From Aquarana catesbeiana (lineage: Eukaryota; Chordata; Amphibia; Anura; Ranidae), in assembly GCF_042186555.1 (NCBI RefSeq), contig NC_133326.1, forward strand, positions 434,183,069-434,247,068: DNA of 64,000 nt, written 5' to 3'. Position 1 is the stretch's first letter, and the number at the start of each line of letters is the position of its first letter. Both the position numbers and the translations under genes were made by a program. Positions 33,041 to 45,500 of this stretch are shown here, piece by piece. A model generated the notes under the pieces. The model had not been told where the DNA came from and did no database searches. It was given only the letters and a program-made list of their open reading frames with translations.

Positions 33041-35032
33041 AGGTCAGTGAGCAGTACACAGCATACAGTGCAGAGCAGGAGTGAGCCCTTAGAGTGCCCA
33101 GATTAGGAGTGAGCCCTTAGAGTGCAAAGAGAAAGAGAGTGACCCCATAGAGAGAGTGCCCCCTTTAGAGGGCACACAGCACAACGGTGACCCCATACAC
33201 AGTGTCCACAGCAGGAGGGTGACCCCACACAGTGTCCACAGCAGAAGGGTGACCCCATGCACCGAGCACACTGCAGGAAGGTGACCCCATACACAGTGTC
33301 CACAGCTGGAGGGTGACCACATACAGAGTACCCACAGCACAACGGTGACCCCATGCACCGAGCACACTTCAGGAAGGTGACCTCATACACAGTGTCCACA
33401 GCACGACGGTGACCCCATACACAGTGCCCACAGCAGGAGGGTGACCCCATACAGTGTCCCCAGCAGGAGGGTGACCCCATACACAGTGCCCACAGCACGA
33501 TGGTGACCTCATACACAGTGTCCACAGCACGACGTTGACCCCATACACAGTGTCCACAACAAAACAGTGACCCCATACACAGTGCCCACAGCAGGAGGAT
33601 GACCCCATACACAGTACCCACAGCACAACAGTGACCCCATACACAGTGCCCACAGCAGGAGGATGACCCCATACACAGTGTCCACAGCACAATGGTGACC
33701 CCATACACAGTGCCTACAGCACAACGGTGACCTGTTACACAGTGCCCACAGCAGGAGGGTTACCCCATACAGTGTTCCCAGCAGGAGGGTGACCCCATAC
33801 ACAGTGCCCACAGCACGATGGTGACCCCAAACACAGTGCCCACAGCACGACGGTGACCCCATACACAGTGCCCACAGCACGACGGTGACCCCATACACAG
33901 TGCCCACAGCACGACGGTGACCCCATACACAGTGCCCACAGCACGACGGTGACCCCATACACAGTGCCCACAGCACGACAGTGACCCCATACACAGTGCC
34001 CACAGGAGGGTGACCCCATACACAGTACCCACAGCACAACGGTGACCCCATGCACCGAGCACACTTCAGGAAGGTGACCTCATACACAGTGTCCACAGCA
34101 CGACAGTGACCCCATACACACTGCCCACAGCAGGAGGATGACCCCATACACAGTACCCACAGCACAACAGTGACCCCATACACAGTGCCCACAGCAGGAG
34201 GATGACCCCATACACAGTGCCCACAGCACAACGGTGACCCCATACAGTGTCCACAACATGACAGTGACCCCATACAGTGTCCACAACATGACAGTGACCC
34301 CATACACAGTGTCCACAACACAACAGTGACCCCGTACACAGTGCCCACAGCAGGAGGATGACCCCATACACAGTGCCCACAGCAGGAAGATGACCCCATA
34401 CACAGTACCCACAGCACAACAGTGACCCCATACACAGTGCCCACAGCAGGAGGATGACCCCATACACAGTACCCACAGCACAACGGTGACCCATTACACA
34501 GTGCCCACAGCAGGAGGGTGACCCCATACAGTGTCCCCAGCAGGTGGGTGACCCCATACACAGTGCCTACAGCACAACGGTGACCCCATACACACTGATC
34601 ACTGCACGACAGTGACCCCATACACAGTGTCCACAGCACGACAGTGACCCCATACACAATGTCCACAGCACGACAGTGACCCCATACACAGTGCCCACAG
34701 CACAACAGTGACCCCATGCACTGAGCACACTTCAGGAAGGTGACCTCATACACAGTGTCCACAGCACGAAGGTGACCCCATACACAGTGTCCACAACACA
34801 ACAGTGACCCCATACACAGTGCCCACAGCATAACAGTGACCCCATACACAGTGCCCACAGCATAACAGTGACCCCATACACAGTGCCCACAGCAGGAGGA
34901 TGACCCCATACACAGTACCCAGAGCACAACGGTGACTCCATACACAGTGCCTACAGCATAACGGTGACCCGTTACACAGTGCCCACAGCAGGAGGGTGAA
35001 CTCATACACAGTGCCCATAGCAGGAGGGTGAC
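33040..35032 (+). repeat. 32-bp satellite array, first block
   Basis: Tandem units GTGACCCCATACACAGTGCC plus CACAGCACAACG (32 bp) with variants (AGCAGGAGG, GTCCACAGC, CAGTACCC). The first 130 bp (33053-33183) are irregular and recur at 41686-41819 inside the array. The minus strand has no stop in any frame over long stretches because the unit contains none and 32 is not a multiple of three, so frames there encode the same 32-residue Cys-rich repeat. Not a gene. Confidence 0.93.
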
Positions 35033-35660
35033 TGTCACGGAACGTCCCACACTCCGCTTGAGTGCTTCCATCATATACCACATCCTGCCAGTCTGTATAC
35101 AGATATCAGATATTCCAACCTCTCTGAGCAGAAAACAAGGCGACACTTGCTTCACTGCTAACATGGACTGTTTATTATGAATCAAAGTTACAAGACTTTA
35201 TATGCCGTTGGAACCTCCTCTAACAATACAACTGTAACTTAATTAACATGAGCTAATTATCTAATCCTTTATACAGCCTAGGTGACTGAGACATGACCTT
35301 TCACCCAGACTTGTGGTTACCGAGCTTCACACAGTTAATTAACAAAAACAACAATGGGTGAAAAGACTCTTAGAGCCACACTAGACTTATTTACAATAAA
35401 CACATTATAGCAAAATTGATGACAATTTTAAATCAGTATAAATCAGTCACCATTCTAATATGGCATATAAAGGGTTCCCAGAGTCTGTGTGTTTTTGGGG
35501 GGACATGGAGCTGAATCCAAAGTAACACCAACCCCAGGGTCCCCAGGCATACAGCTCACAGAGAGCACCATTCCCCCAAATGCTAGGGCCCATAATCAAA
35601 AGGCAACAGACCCGCACCCAGTCCTCTCCAACAGCCTCTGTCCCGGGCAGGTCCGTCACA
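35033..35660 (-). repeat. 3' LTR of copy 2 with a divergent U3-like segment
   Basis: 628 bp, ends TGTCACGG and CCGTCACA on the plus strand. 35340-35580 differs from the other LTRs (for example TTTACAATAAACACATTATA), while both outer parts match them. Confidence 0.8.
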
Positions 35661-37484
35661 TTTCTCCCCTTTCGGCAGGAGACTAACACAGGAGGAGACC
35701 CCAGACGGGTTGACTCCGAAGTTAGTCAGTAGTTCCAGTCTTCTAATGCCTGTACCCACACAGTACTCCAAATAAATTATTCCAAATAGAGTATTACTCA
35801 CCCAGCCAACCTCTGCCTCTCTCAGAGAACATATCTGCCGCTGGGGAGAGGCCTGGACTGGCCCTTCTCCCTGGAGTCCTTTCTGCCGCTGGAGAGAAGA
35901 CAGAGTGTCTGGGCTCACTCTGTCATGCTGTTGGGGATCTGGGCCGACTGCCCAGCATCCCTGGAGTATACAGGTGGAGACTGAAGTCCCATCCACCTTC
36001 ACAGGAAATCCATCCTCTGTTAGTTGAGGGCAGAGTCCAGCAGTACCCGGCCCTGTTGCCAGCCCTTCTGCTGGAAACCCCACACCATCTGCTCCGGCTA
36101 CCTGTTGGGGAGGGAGGCTGACTGCCCCACCTGCCTGGAACTCTGTAGTTGTTACAGGTGATGGCCAGAGGTTGGTAGCACTCTGCCCGGTTGCCGGTGC
36201 TTCAACTGGGGAAGTTCCCTGTAACTCCACAGATACTGCTGTTGGTGCGGGGCAGAGCACAGTGAAGTTTGGCCCCAATAGCAGCTCTTCTGCTGGAGGC
36301 TCATCAGGTTGTTCTTCCTCAGCAGAAAAGTCTATTAAATCCCCTACCTCTATAACTGGTGTCTGTGGATAGAGGTTCACCATCTCCTGTCCGTGGAAAT
36401 CAGAAGATGCCATCAGTGCTGAGCAGAGCGCAATGAAGTTTGGCCCTAATCCCAACTCTTCTGCTGGGGGCTTACCCGATGGTTCTTCCTCAGCAGAAAA
36501 GTCTATCAAATCCCCTGTCTCTGCAACTGGTGTCTGGGGATGGAGGTTCACCATCTCCTGTCCATGGAACCCAGAAGATGTTATCAGTGCTGGGCAGAGG
36601 TTAGCAGAGCTCTGCCCTGTTGTCAGCACTTCAGCTTTGGGGATGGCAATCTCCAGATTTTCCACTGCAGATTCTTCTCTGGCATGCTGCTGGACAGGCA
36701 CATTCCTCCATCCAAGATCATCCCATGCAGAAACAGGATCATCAAGGTCAGTCAGCACTTGCTGCATCCGCCATAAGACCTCTGCCTCCATAGCTGTGGG
36801 GGCAGGTTGGCAAAGCACACTATTGCTCTGCCACATTGCCGACTCTTCAGCCAGGATTTCAGGGTTGTCAGCTGGTATTTCCTGATAGTCCCAGGCAAAG
36901 GGAGTCCAGCCCTGGCACTGAGCAATGTCTAGCAGCCGTCTGTAGGTGATCTCTAGCTCCCATTCCTGAACGGCCAGAAACTCCAAATCTTCCTGTGCCC
37001 AGTGTACTTCCAAAATGTTCAGTAGCCCTTCTCTGAAATCCATGATTTCGTCCACCCGCCACTCCAAATCACTCCCAAAGTTAGGGTCCCCTGTCAGCTT
37101 CACAAACAGTCCCAAGCCGCCGTAGCTTAAGCCTTCCCTTGGGCTGTCATCTGCTATCCAGGGACATGCTTGGGATACATGCCACCGGAGGGCTCTGTAG
37201 CCCTCATCCAGCTTTATCTCTGCCCAGACCAGCCTGCTTAATTCAGCTGTCTGCTTCTTGTGTGGTTTTTCTCCCAAAAACCGCACCCGCAGTCCGTACT
37301 GTGACCAGTACCTTTCCTCGATGGAGGGGAGAACTTTTCCCTGGTGTCGCTGCTCACGGGCTAGCGCTTCCTTCCAGAGTTTGCAGTGAATAGAATCACA
37401 CCATCCCAGCAGGACCTGCTCCGATACTGGTCCTCTGTGCTGTATCTGCATCTCTCGCAACCTCCTTCTGAATTCCTCATCCAT
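35583..37484 (-). CDS. Orphan protein of non-autonomous LTR element, type B, intact
   Basis: 633 codons, no internal stop. Start chosen at the ATG complement of 37482-37484 (MDEEFRRRLREMQ) because it has a strong Kozak context (CCAGCCACCATGG) and is shared by the two other type B copies; the frame is open a further 31 codons upstream into LTR remnant and satellite, which is fortuitous. N-terminal 1-190 is Trp, Leu, Arg and Glu-rich and probably helical. From about 290 come imperfect repeats of about 57 residues with GDLIDFSAEEE, PPAEEL and LCSALM. The C-terminus is encoded through the polypurine tract (LLPKGEKC) and ends inside the 3' LTR. No Gag zinc knuckle, protease, RT or integrase motif. 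Function unknown; Gag-like packaging is a guess. Expression is doubtful given the lost 5' LTR. Confidence 0.75.
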   Translation of the reverse strand: MDEEFRRRLREMQIQHRGPVSEQVLLGWCDSIHCKLWKEALAREQRHQGKVLPSIEERYWSQYGLRVRFLGEKPHKKQTAELSRLVWAEIKLDEGYRALRWHVSQACPWIADDSPREGLSYGGLGLFVKLTGDPNFGSDLEWRVDEIMDFREGLLNILEVHWAQEDLEFLAVQEWELEITYRRLLDIAQCQGWTPFAWDYQEIPADNPEILAEESAMWQSNSVLCQPAPTAMEAEVLWRMQQVLTDLDDPVSAWDDLGWRNVPVQQHAREESAVENLEIAIPKAEVLTTGQSSANLCPALITSSGFHGQEMVNLHPQTPVAETGDLIDFSAEEEPSGKPPAEELGLGPNFIALCSALMASSDFHGQEMVNLYPQTPVIEVGDLIDFSAEEEQPDEPPAEELLLGPNFTVLCPAPTAVSVELQGTSPVEAPATGQSATNLWPSPVTTTEFQAGGAVSLPPQQVAGADGVGFPAEGLATGPGTAGLCPQLTEDGFPVKVDGTSVSTCILQGCWAVGPDPQQHDRVSPDTLSSLQRQKGLQGEGPVQASPQRQICSLREAEVGWVSNTLFGIIYLEYCVGTGIRRLELLTNFGVNPSGVSSCVSLLPKGEKCDGPARDRGCWRGLGAGLLPFDYGP

Positions 37485-37556
37485 GGTGGCTGGTATCTGT
37501 ACCTCTCCTCTCCTGCTATCTGGACCTTGGATCCAGATGAGGCCAGGTCCGTCACA

Positions 37557-37595
37557 GTGACCCCATGCACCGAGCACACTGCAGGAAGGTGACCC
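37557..37595 (+). repeat. 39-bp satellite remnant between two LTR elements
   Basis: GTGACCCCATGCACCGAGCA and following bases are a satellite unit. It holds the right target duplication of copy 2 (GTGAC) and the left one of copy 3 (GACCC), showing that two elements entered almost adjacent units. Confidence 0.9.
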
Positions 37596-38206
37596 TGTGG
37601 CAGACCTAGCCGGGACAGAGGCTGTTGGAGAGGACTGAATGCAAGCCTGTTGCCTTTTGATTATGGGCCCTGGATTTTCAATGGAACAATACTCTTTGTG
37701 AGGTGAATGAGAAATCCAGTCTGAACTGTACTAATCAGACTCCGTCGTGTATATATGTATATATTGCATGTTGTTTGATTCTGTTGGGACACGTCCTGTG
37801 AGGAGATGCTGGTGTCATCAACTCCAACTACCTGTGTTTATGTTAATTGAATGAGCTGATCACATTGTCCTCTATACAATGTAGGAGATGGGACTACTCC
37901 TATTGGAGCTGCAGCTATTGTGTTTATACTACTGTGTGAAGCTCGGTGCCCACAAGTCTGTCATCTGGTCTGGGTAAATTTTTTAGTTAGCTCATGTTAA
38001 TTATGTTAGGTTACAGTTGTATTGTTAGAGGAGGTTCCAACGGCATATAAAGTCTTGTAACTTTGATTCTAAATAAAACAGTTCATGGTAGCAACAAGCA
38101 AGTGTCGCCTTGTTTTGTGCTCAGAGGTTGGAATATCTGTATACAGACTGGGAGGAAGTGGTATATGACAGAAGCACTCAAGCGGAGTGTGGGACGTTCC
38201 GTGACA
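37596..38206 (+). repeat. 5' LTR of copy 3
   Basis: 611 bp, begins TGTGGCAGACC (others TGTGACAG or TGTCACAG) and ends GTTCCGTGACA. TATAAA at 38046-38051 and AATAAA at 38072-38077 mark promoter and polyadenylation regions. Confidence 0.9.
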
Positions 38207-38312
38207 TTGGTGGCAAGCAGCGGGAAAGCTTCCTGCAGTCTGGGACATCCAAACTTCCATCTGGATCCAAGGTCCAGATAGCAGGAGAGGAGAGGTACAG
38301 ATACCAGCCGCC

Positions 38313-40247
38313 ATGGATGAGGAATTCAGAAGGAGGTTGCGAGAGATGCAGATACAGCACAGAGGACCAGTATCGGAGCAGGTCCTGCTGGGATGGTGTG
38401 ATTCTATTCGCTGCAAACTCTGGAAGGAAGCACTAGCCCGTGAGCAGCGACGCCAGGGAAAAGTTCCCCCCTCCATCGAGGAAAGGTACTGGTCGCAGTA
38501 CGGACTGCGGGTGTGGTTTTTGGGAGAAAAAACACACAAGAAGCAGTCAGCTGAATTAAGCAGGCTGGTCTGGGCAGAGATAAAGCTGGATGAGAGCTAC
38601 AGAGCCCTCCGGTGGCATGTATCCCAAGCATGTCCCTGGATAGCGGATGACAGCCCAACGGAAGGCTTAAGCTACGGCGGCTTGGGACTGTTGTTTGTGA
38701 AGCTGACAGGGGACCCTAACTTTGGGAGTGATTTGGAGTGGCAGGTGGACGAAATCATGGATTTCAGAGAAGGGCTACTGAACATTTCGGAAGTGCACTG
38801 GGCACAGGAAGATTTGGAGTTTCTGGCCGTTCAGGAATGGGAGCTATAGATCGCCTACAGACGGCTGCTAGACATTGCTCAGTGCCAGGGTGGTGCTCCC
38901 TTTGCCTGGGACTATCAGGAAATACCAGCTGACAACCCTGAAATCCTGGCTGAAGAGTCGGCAATGTGGCAGAGCAATAGTGTGCTTTGCCAACCTGCCC
39001 CCACAGCTATGGAGGGGGAGGTCTTATGGCGGATGCAGCAAGTGCTCACTGACCTTGATGATCCTGTTTCTGCATGGGATGATCTTGGATGGAGGAATGT
39101 GCCTGTCCAGCAGCATGCCAGAGAATCTACAGCGGGAAATCTGGAGATTGCCATCCCCAAACCTGAAGTGCTGACAACAGGGCAGAGCTCTGCTAACCTC
39201 TGCCCAGCACCGATAGCATCTTTTGGATTCCATGGACAGGAGATGGTGAACCTCCATCCCCAGACACCAGTTGCAGAGACAGGGGATTTGATAGACTTTT
39301 CTGCTGAGGAAGAACCATCGGGTGAGCCCCCAGCAGAAGAGTTGGGATTAGGGCCAAACTTCATTGCGCTCTGCTCAGCACTGATGGCATCTTCTGAGTT
39401 CCACGGACAGGAGATGGTGAACCTCTATCCACAGACACCAGTTATAGAGGTAGGGGATTTAATAGACTTTTCTGCTGAGGAAGAACAACCTGATGAGCCT
39501 CCAGCAGAAGAGCTGCTATTGGGGCCAAACTTCACTGTGCTCTGCCCCGCACCAACAGCAGTATCTGTGGAGTTACAGGGAACTTCCCCAGTTGAAGCAC
39601 CGGCAACCGGGCAGAGTGATACCAACCTCTGGCCATCACCGGCAACAACTACAGAGTTCCAGGGAGGTGGGGCAGTCGGCCTCCCTCCCCAACAGGTAGC
39701 CGGAGCAGATGGTGTGGGGTTTCCAGCAGAAGGGCTGGCAACAGGGCCGAGTACTGCTGGACTCTGCCCTCAACTAACAGGAGATGGATTTCCTGTGAAG
39801 GTGGATGGGACTTCAGTCTCCACCTGTATACTCCAGGGATGCTGGGCAGTCGGCCCAGATCCCCAACAGCATGACGGAGTGAGCCCAGTCCCCCTGTCTT
39901 CTCTCCAGTGGCAGAAAGGACTCCAGGGAGAAGGGCCAGTCCAGGCCTCTCCCCAGCAGCGGATATGTTCTCTGAGAGAGGCAGAGGTTGGCTGGGTGAG
40001 TAATGTTCTGTTTGGAACAATTTGTTTGGGGTACTGTGTGGGTACAGGCATTAGAGGACTGGAACTACTGACTAACTTCGGAGTCAACCCGTCTGGGGTC
40101 TCCTCCTGTGTTAGTCTCCTGCCGAAAGGGGAGAAATGTGACAGACCTAGCCGGGACAGAGGCTGTTGGAGAGGACTGAATGCAAGCCTGTTGCCTTTTG
40201 ATTATGGGCCCTGGATTTTCAATGGAACAATACTCTTTGTGAGGTGA
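38313..40247 (+). pseudogene. Orphan ORF of copy 3, type B, one nonsense codon
   Basis: ATG 38313 in a strong Kozak context (CCAGCCGCCATGG). Residues 1-178 are open, then TAG at 38847-38849 where the copies at 48943 and 37484 have GAG; the remainder, including the next ATG at 38964, is in the same frame and open to 40247 inside the 3' LTR. Content as in the intact copies: helix-rich N-terminus, then repeats with LIDFSAEEE. A single G-to-T change explains the break. Residues near the C-terminus vary from the other copies, with a VDGTSVSTC block shared with the copies at 35583 and 46318. Confidence 0.85.
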
Positions 40248-40760
40248 ATGAGAAATCCAGTCTGAACTGTACTAATCAGACTCCGTTGTGTATATATGTA
40301 TATATTGCATGTTGTTTGATTCTGTTGGGACACGTCCTGTGAGGAGATGCTGGTGTCATCAACTCCAACTACCTGTGTTTATGTTAATTGAATGAGCTGA
40401 TCACATTGTCCTTTATACAATGTAGGAGACGGGACGACTCCTATTGGAGCTGCAGCTATTGTGTTTATGCTACTGTGTGAAGCTCGGTGCCCACAAGTCT
40501 GTCATCTGGTCTGGATACATTTTTTAGTTAATTAGCTCATGTTAATTATGTTAGGTTACAGTTGTATTGTTAGAGGAGGTTCCAACGGCATATAAAGTCT
40601 TGTAACTTTGATTCTAAATAAAACAGTTCATGGTAGCAACAAGCAAGTGTCGCCTTGTTTTGTGCTCAGAGAGGTTGGAATATCTGATATCTGTATACAG
40701 ACTGGGAGGAATTGGTATATGACGGAAGCACTCAAGCGGAGTGTGGGATGTTCCGTGACA
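40137..40760 (+). repeat. 3' LTR of copy 3
   Basis: 624 bp, TGTGACAGACC to TTCCGTGACA. Compared with the 5' LTR it carries small insertions (for example GATATCT near 40685 and TTAA near 40530) and scattered substitutions. Confidence 0.9.
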
Positions 40761-43700
40761 GACCCCATACATACACAGTACCCACAGAGCAACAGTGACC
40801 CCATACACAGTGTCCATAGCAGGAGGGTGACCCCATACACAGTGTCCACAGCACAACAGTGACCCCATACACAGTGCCCACAGCAGGAGGGTGACCCCAT
40901 ACACAGTGCCCACAGCACAACGGTGACCCCATACACAGTGCCCACGGCACAATGGTGACCCCATACACAATGCCCATGGCACAATGGTGACCCCATACAC
41001 AGTGCCCACAGCACAACTGTGGCCCCATATACAGTGCCCACGGCACAACGGTGACCCCATACACAGTGCCCACAGCACAACGGTGACCCCATACACAGTG
41101 CCCACAGCACAACAGTGACCCCATACATAGTGCCAACAGCACAACAGTGACCCCTTAAATAGAGCCCGCAGGAGGATGACTCCATACACAGTACAACGGT
41201 GACCCCATGCACCGAGCACACTGCAGGAAGGTGACCCCATACACAGTGTCCACAGCAGGACAGTGACCCCATACATGGTACCCACAGCAGGAGGATGACC
41301 CCATACACAGTGCCCACAGCATGACAGTGACCCCATACACAGTGCCCACAGCATGACAGTGACCCCATACACAGTGCCCACAGCAGGAGGGTGACCCCAT
41401 ACACAGTGCCCACAGCACAACGGTGACCCCATACACAGTGCCCACAGCACAATGGTGACCCCATACACAGTGCCCACAGCACAACGGTGATCCCATACAG
41501 TGCCCACAGCACAACGGTGACCCCATACACAGTGCCCACAGCACAACGGTGACCCCATACACAGTGCCCAAAGCACAACAGTGACCCCATACACAGTGCC
41601 CACAGCAGAAGGGTGACCCCATACACAGTGCCCACAGCACAACAGTGACCCCATAGTCCAATGGTGCACTGTTATGGGGACGCAGTACACAGCATACAGT
41701 GCAGAGCAGGAATGACCCCTTAGAGTGCACAGATTAGGAGTGAGCCCTTAGAGTGCAAAGAGAAAGAGAGTGACCCCATAGAGAGAGTGCCCCCTTTAGA
41801 GGGCCCACAGCACAACGGTGACCCCATACACAGTGCCCACAGCAGGAGGGTGACCCCCATACACAGTGTCCACAGCAGGAGGGTGACCCCATACACAGAG
41901 CACAGCACGACCGTGACCCCTTACACAGTGCCTGCAGGAGGGTGACTACATACACAGTACCCACAGCACAACGGTGACCCCATGCACCAAGCACACTGCA
42001 GGAAGGTGATTCCATACACAGTGCTCACAGCACAACGGTGACCCGATACACAGTGCCCACAGCACAACGGTGACCCCATACACAGTGCCCACAGCACAAC
42101 GGTGACCCCCATACACAGTGCCCACAGCAGGAGGGTGACCCCATACACAGTGTCCACAGCAGGAGGGTGACCCCATACACAGTGCCCACAGCAGGAGGGT
42201 GACCCCATACACAGTGACCCCATACATAGAGTCCACAGCACAACAGTGACCCCTTACACAGTGCCCGCAGGAGGGTTACTCCATACACAGTACCCTCAAC
42301 ACAACGGTGACCCCATGCAAGGAGCACACTGCAGGAAAGTGACCCCATGCACAGTGTCCACAGCAGGAGGGTGACCCCATACACAGTGTCCCCAGCAGGA
42401 GGGTGACCCCATACACAGTGTCCCCAGCAGGAGGGTGACCCCATACACAGTGTCCCCAGCAGGAGGGTGACCCCATATACAGTGCCCACAGCAGGAGGGT
42501 GACCCCATACACAGTGCCCACAGCACAACGGTGACCCCATACACAGTGCCCACAGCACAACGGTGACCCCATACACAGTGCCCACAGCACAACAGTGACC
42601 CCATACACAATGAGCGCAGCGCTACGGTAACCCCATACACAGTATCCACAGCAGGAGGGTGACCCCATACACAGTGTCCACAGCAGGAGGGTGACCCCAT
42701 ACACAGTGTCCACAGCAGGAGGGTGACCCCATACACAGTGTCCACAGCACAACAGTGACCCCATACACAGTGTCCACAGCACAACAGTGACCCCATACAC
42801 AGTGCCCACAGCACAACAGTGATCCCATACACAGTGCCCACAGCACAACAGTGACCCCACAGTGCTCACAGTACAACAGTGACCCCATCCCATACAAAGT
42901 GCCCACAGCACAACGGTGACCCCATACACAGTGCCCACAGCACGACAGTGACCCCTTACACAGTGCCAACAGCACGACAGTGACCTATTACACAGTGCCC
43001 ACAGCACGACAGTGACCCCTTACACAGTGCCCACAGCCCAACAGTGACCCCTTACACAGTGCACACAGCCCGACAGTGACCCCTTACACAGTGCCCGCAG
43101 GAAGGTGACTCCATACACAGTACCCTCAGCACAACGGTGACCCCATGCAACGAGCACACTGCAGGAAAGTGACCCCATGCACAGTGTCCACAGCAGGAGG
43201 GTGACCCCATACTCAGTGCGCACAGCGCAACGGTAACCCCATACACAGTGCCCACAGCAGTAGGGTGACCCCATACACAGTGTCCACTGCACAACGGTGA
43301 CCCCATACACAGTGTTCACTGCACAACGGTGACCCCATACACAGTGTCCACAGCAGGAGGGTGACCCCATACACAGTGTCCACAGCAGGAGGGTGACTCC
43401 ATACACAATGTCCACAGCACAACAGTGACCCCACATTGTTGGCAGCACAACAGTGACCCCATCCCATACACAGTGCCCACAGCACAACAGTGATCCCATA
43501 CACAGTGCCCACAGCACAACAGTGACCCCACAGTGCTCACAGTACAACAGTGACCCCATCCCATACAAAGTGCCCACAGCACAACGGTGACCCCATACAC
43601 AGTGCCCACAGCACAACAGTGACCCCTTACACAGTGCCAACAGCACGACAGTGACCTATTACACAGTGCCCACAGCACGACAGTGACCCCTTACACAGTG

Positions 43701-45403
43701 CCCATAGCCCAACAGTGACCCCTTACACAGTGCCCACAGCCCAACAGTGACCCCTTACACAGTGCACACAGCCCGACAGTGACCCCTTACACAGTGCCCG
43801 CAGGAAGGTGACTCCATACACAGTACCCTCAGCACAACGGTGACCCCATGCAACGAGCACACTGCAGGAAAGTGACCCCATGCACAGTGTCCACAGCAGG
43901 AGGGTGACCCCATACACAGTGCGCACAGCGCAACGGTAACCCCATACACAGTGCCCACAGCAGTAGGGTGACCCCATACACAGTGTCCACAGCAGGAGGG
44001 TGACCCCATACACAGTGTCCACAGCAGGAGGGTGACTCCATACACAATGTCCACAGCACAACAGTGACCCCACATTGTTGGCAGCACAACAGTGACCCCA
44101 TCCCATACACAGTGCCCACAGCTCAACGGTGACCCCTTACACAGTGCCCACAGCACGACAGTGATCCCTTACACAGTGCCCGCAGGAGGGTGACTCCATA
44201 CACAGTGCCCACAGCACAACGGTGACCCCATACACAGTGCGCACAGCGCAACGGTAACCCCATACACAGTGTACACAGCAGGAGGGTGACCCCATACACA
44301 GTGTCCACGGCAGGAGGGTGACCGCATACACAGTGTCCACAGCAGGAGGGGGACCCCCATACACAGTGTCCACAGCAGGAGGGGGACCCCCATACACAGT
44401 GTCCACAGCAGGAGGGTGACCCCATACACAGTGTCCACAGCAGGAGGGTGACCCCATACACAGTGTCCACAGCAGGAGGGTGACCCCATACACAGTGTCC
44501 ACAGCAGGAGGGTGACCCCATACACAATGTCCACAGCACAACAGTGACCCCACAGTGCTCACAGCACAACAGTGACCCCATCCCATACACAGTGCCCACA
44601 GCACAACGGTGACCCCTTACACAGTGCCCACAGCACGACAGTGATCCCTTACACAGTGCCCACAGCACAACGGTGACCCCATACACAGTGCGCACAGCGC
44701 AACGGTAACCCCATACACAGTGTCCACAGCAGGAGGGTGACCCCATACACAGTGTCCACAGCACAACGGTGACCCCATACACAGTGTCCACAGCACAACG
44801 GTGACCCCATACACAAAGCCCACAGCACAACGGTGACCCCATACAGTGTCCACAGCAGGAGGGTGACCACATACACAGTGTCCACAGCAGGAGGGTGACC
44901 GCATACACAGTGTCCACAGCAGGAGGGTGACTCCATACACAATGTCCACAGCACAACAGTGACCCCACATTGCTCGCAGCACAAGAGTGACCCCATCCCA
45001 TACACAGTGTCCACAGCACAACGGTGACCCCTTACACAGTGCCCACAGCACGACAGTGATCACTTACACAGTGCCCGCAGGAGGGTGACCCCATACACAG
45101 TGTTCACTGCACAACGGTGACCCCATACACAGTGTTCACTGCACAACGGTGACCCCATACACAGTGTCCACAGCAGGAGGGTGACCCCATACACAGTGTC
45201 CACAGCACAACAGTGACCCCACATTGCTCGCAGCACAACAGTGACCCCATCCCATACACAGTGCCCACAGCACAACGGTGACCCCTTACACAGTGCACAC
45301 AGCACGACAGTGATCACTTACACAGTGCCCGCAGGAGGGTGACTCCATACACAGTGCCCAAAGCACAACGGTGACCCCGTACACAGTGCGCACAGTGCAA
45401 CGG
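40761..45403 (+). repeat. 32-bp satellite array, second block
   Basis: Same unit as the first block. It includes an internal copy of the array's irregular start (41686-41819), runs of the GTCCACAGCAGGAGGGTGAC variant, and larger repeats: the segment with CTCAGCACAACGGTGACC and GCAACGAGCACACTGCAGG occurs near 43125 and 43830, about 700 bp apart. A shortened unit ACCCCACATTGTTGGCAGC or ACCCCACAGTGCTCAC recurs at about 43430, 44060, 44550 and 44965. All long minus-strand frames here are satellite translations. Confidence 0.93.
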
Positions 45404-45500
45404 TGTCACGGAACGTCCCACACTCCGCTTGAGTGCTTCCGTCATATACCGCTTCCTAAGTTCTGGAACACGAGTCCAATGGATCTGGCTATAGGAACCC

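Larger units (their letters stand above)
35033..37556 (-). mobile_element. LTR retrotransposon copy 2 (type B ORF), 5' LTR mostly deleted
   Basis: Minus strand. Full 3' LTR at 35033-35660, polypurine tract at 35661-35673, internal region with an intact ORF. At the 5' side only the first 16 or so bases of the LTR remain (complement of 37541-37556, TGTGACGGACCTGGCC), fused directly to internal sequence TCATCTGGATCC. GTGAC flanks both ends (35028-35032 and 37557-37561), so the element integrated normally and later lost the body of its 5' LTR with the primer-binding site. It cannot retrotranspose or be transcribed from its own 5' LTR. Confidence 0.85.
37596..40760 (+). mobile_element. LTR retrotransposon copy 3 (type B ORF), full length
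   Basis: 5' LTR 37596-38206, primer-binding-like site from 38207 (TTGGTGGCAAGCAGCGGG), ORF, polypurine tract 40124-40136 (GAAAGGGGAGAAA), 3' LTR 40137-40760. Target duplication GACCC at 37591-37595 and 40761-40765. The LTRs differ at ten or more positions by eye plus small indels, so this is the oldest of the complete insertions. Non-autonomous: 1.93 kb internal region with a single ORF. Confidence 0.92.
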
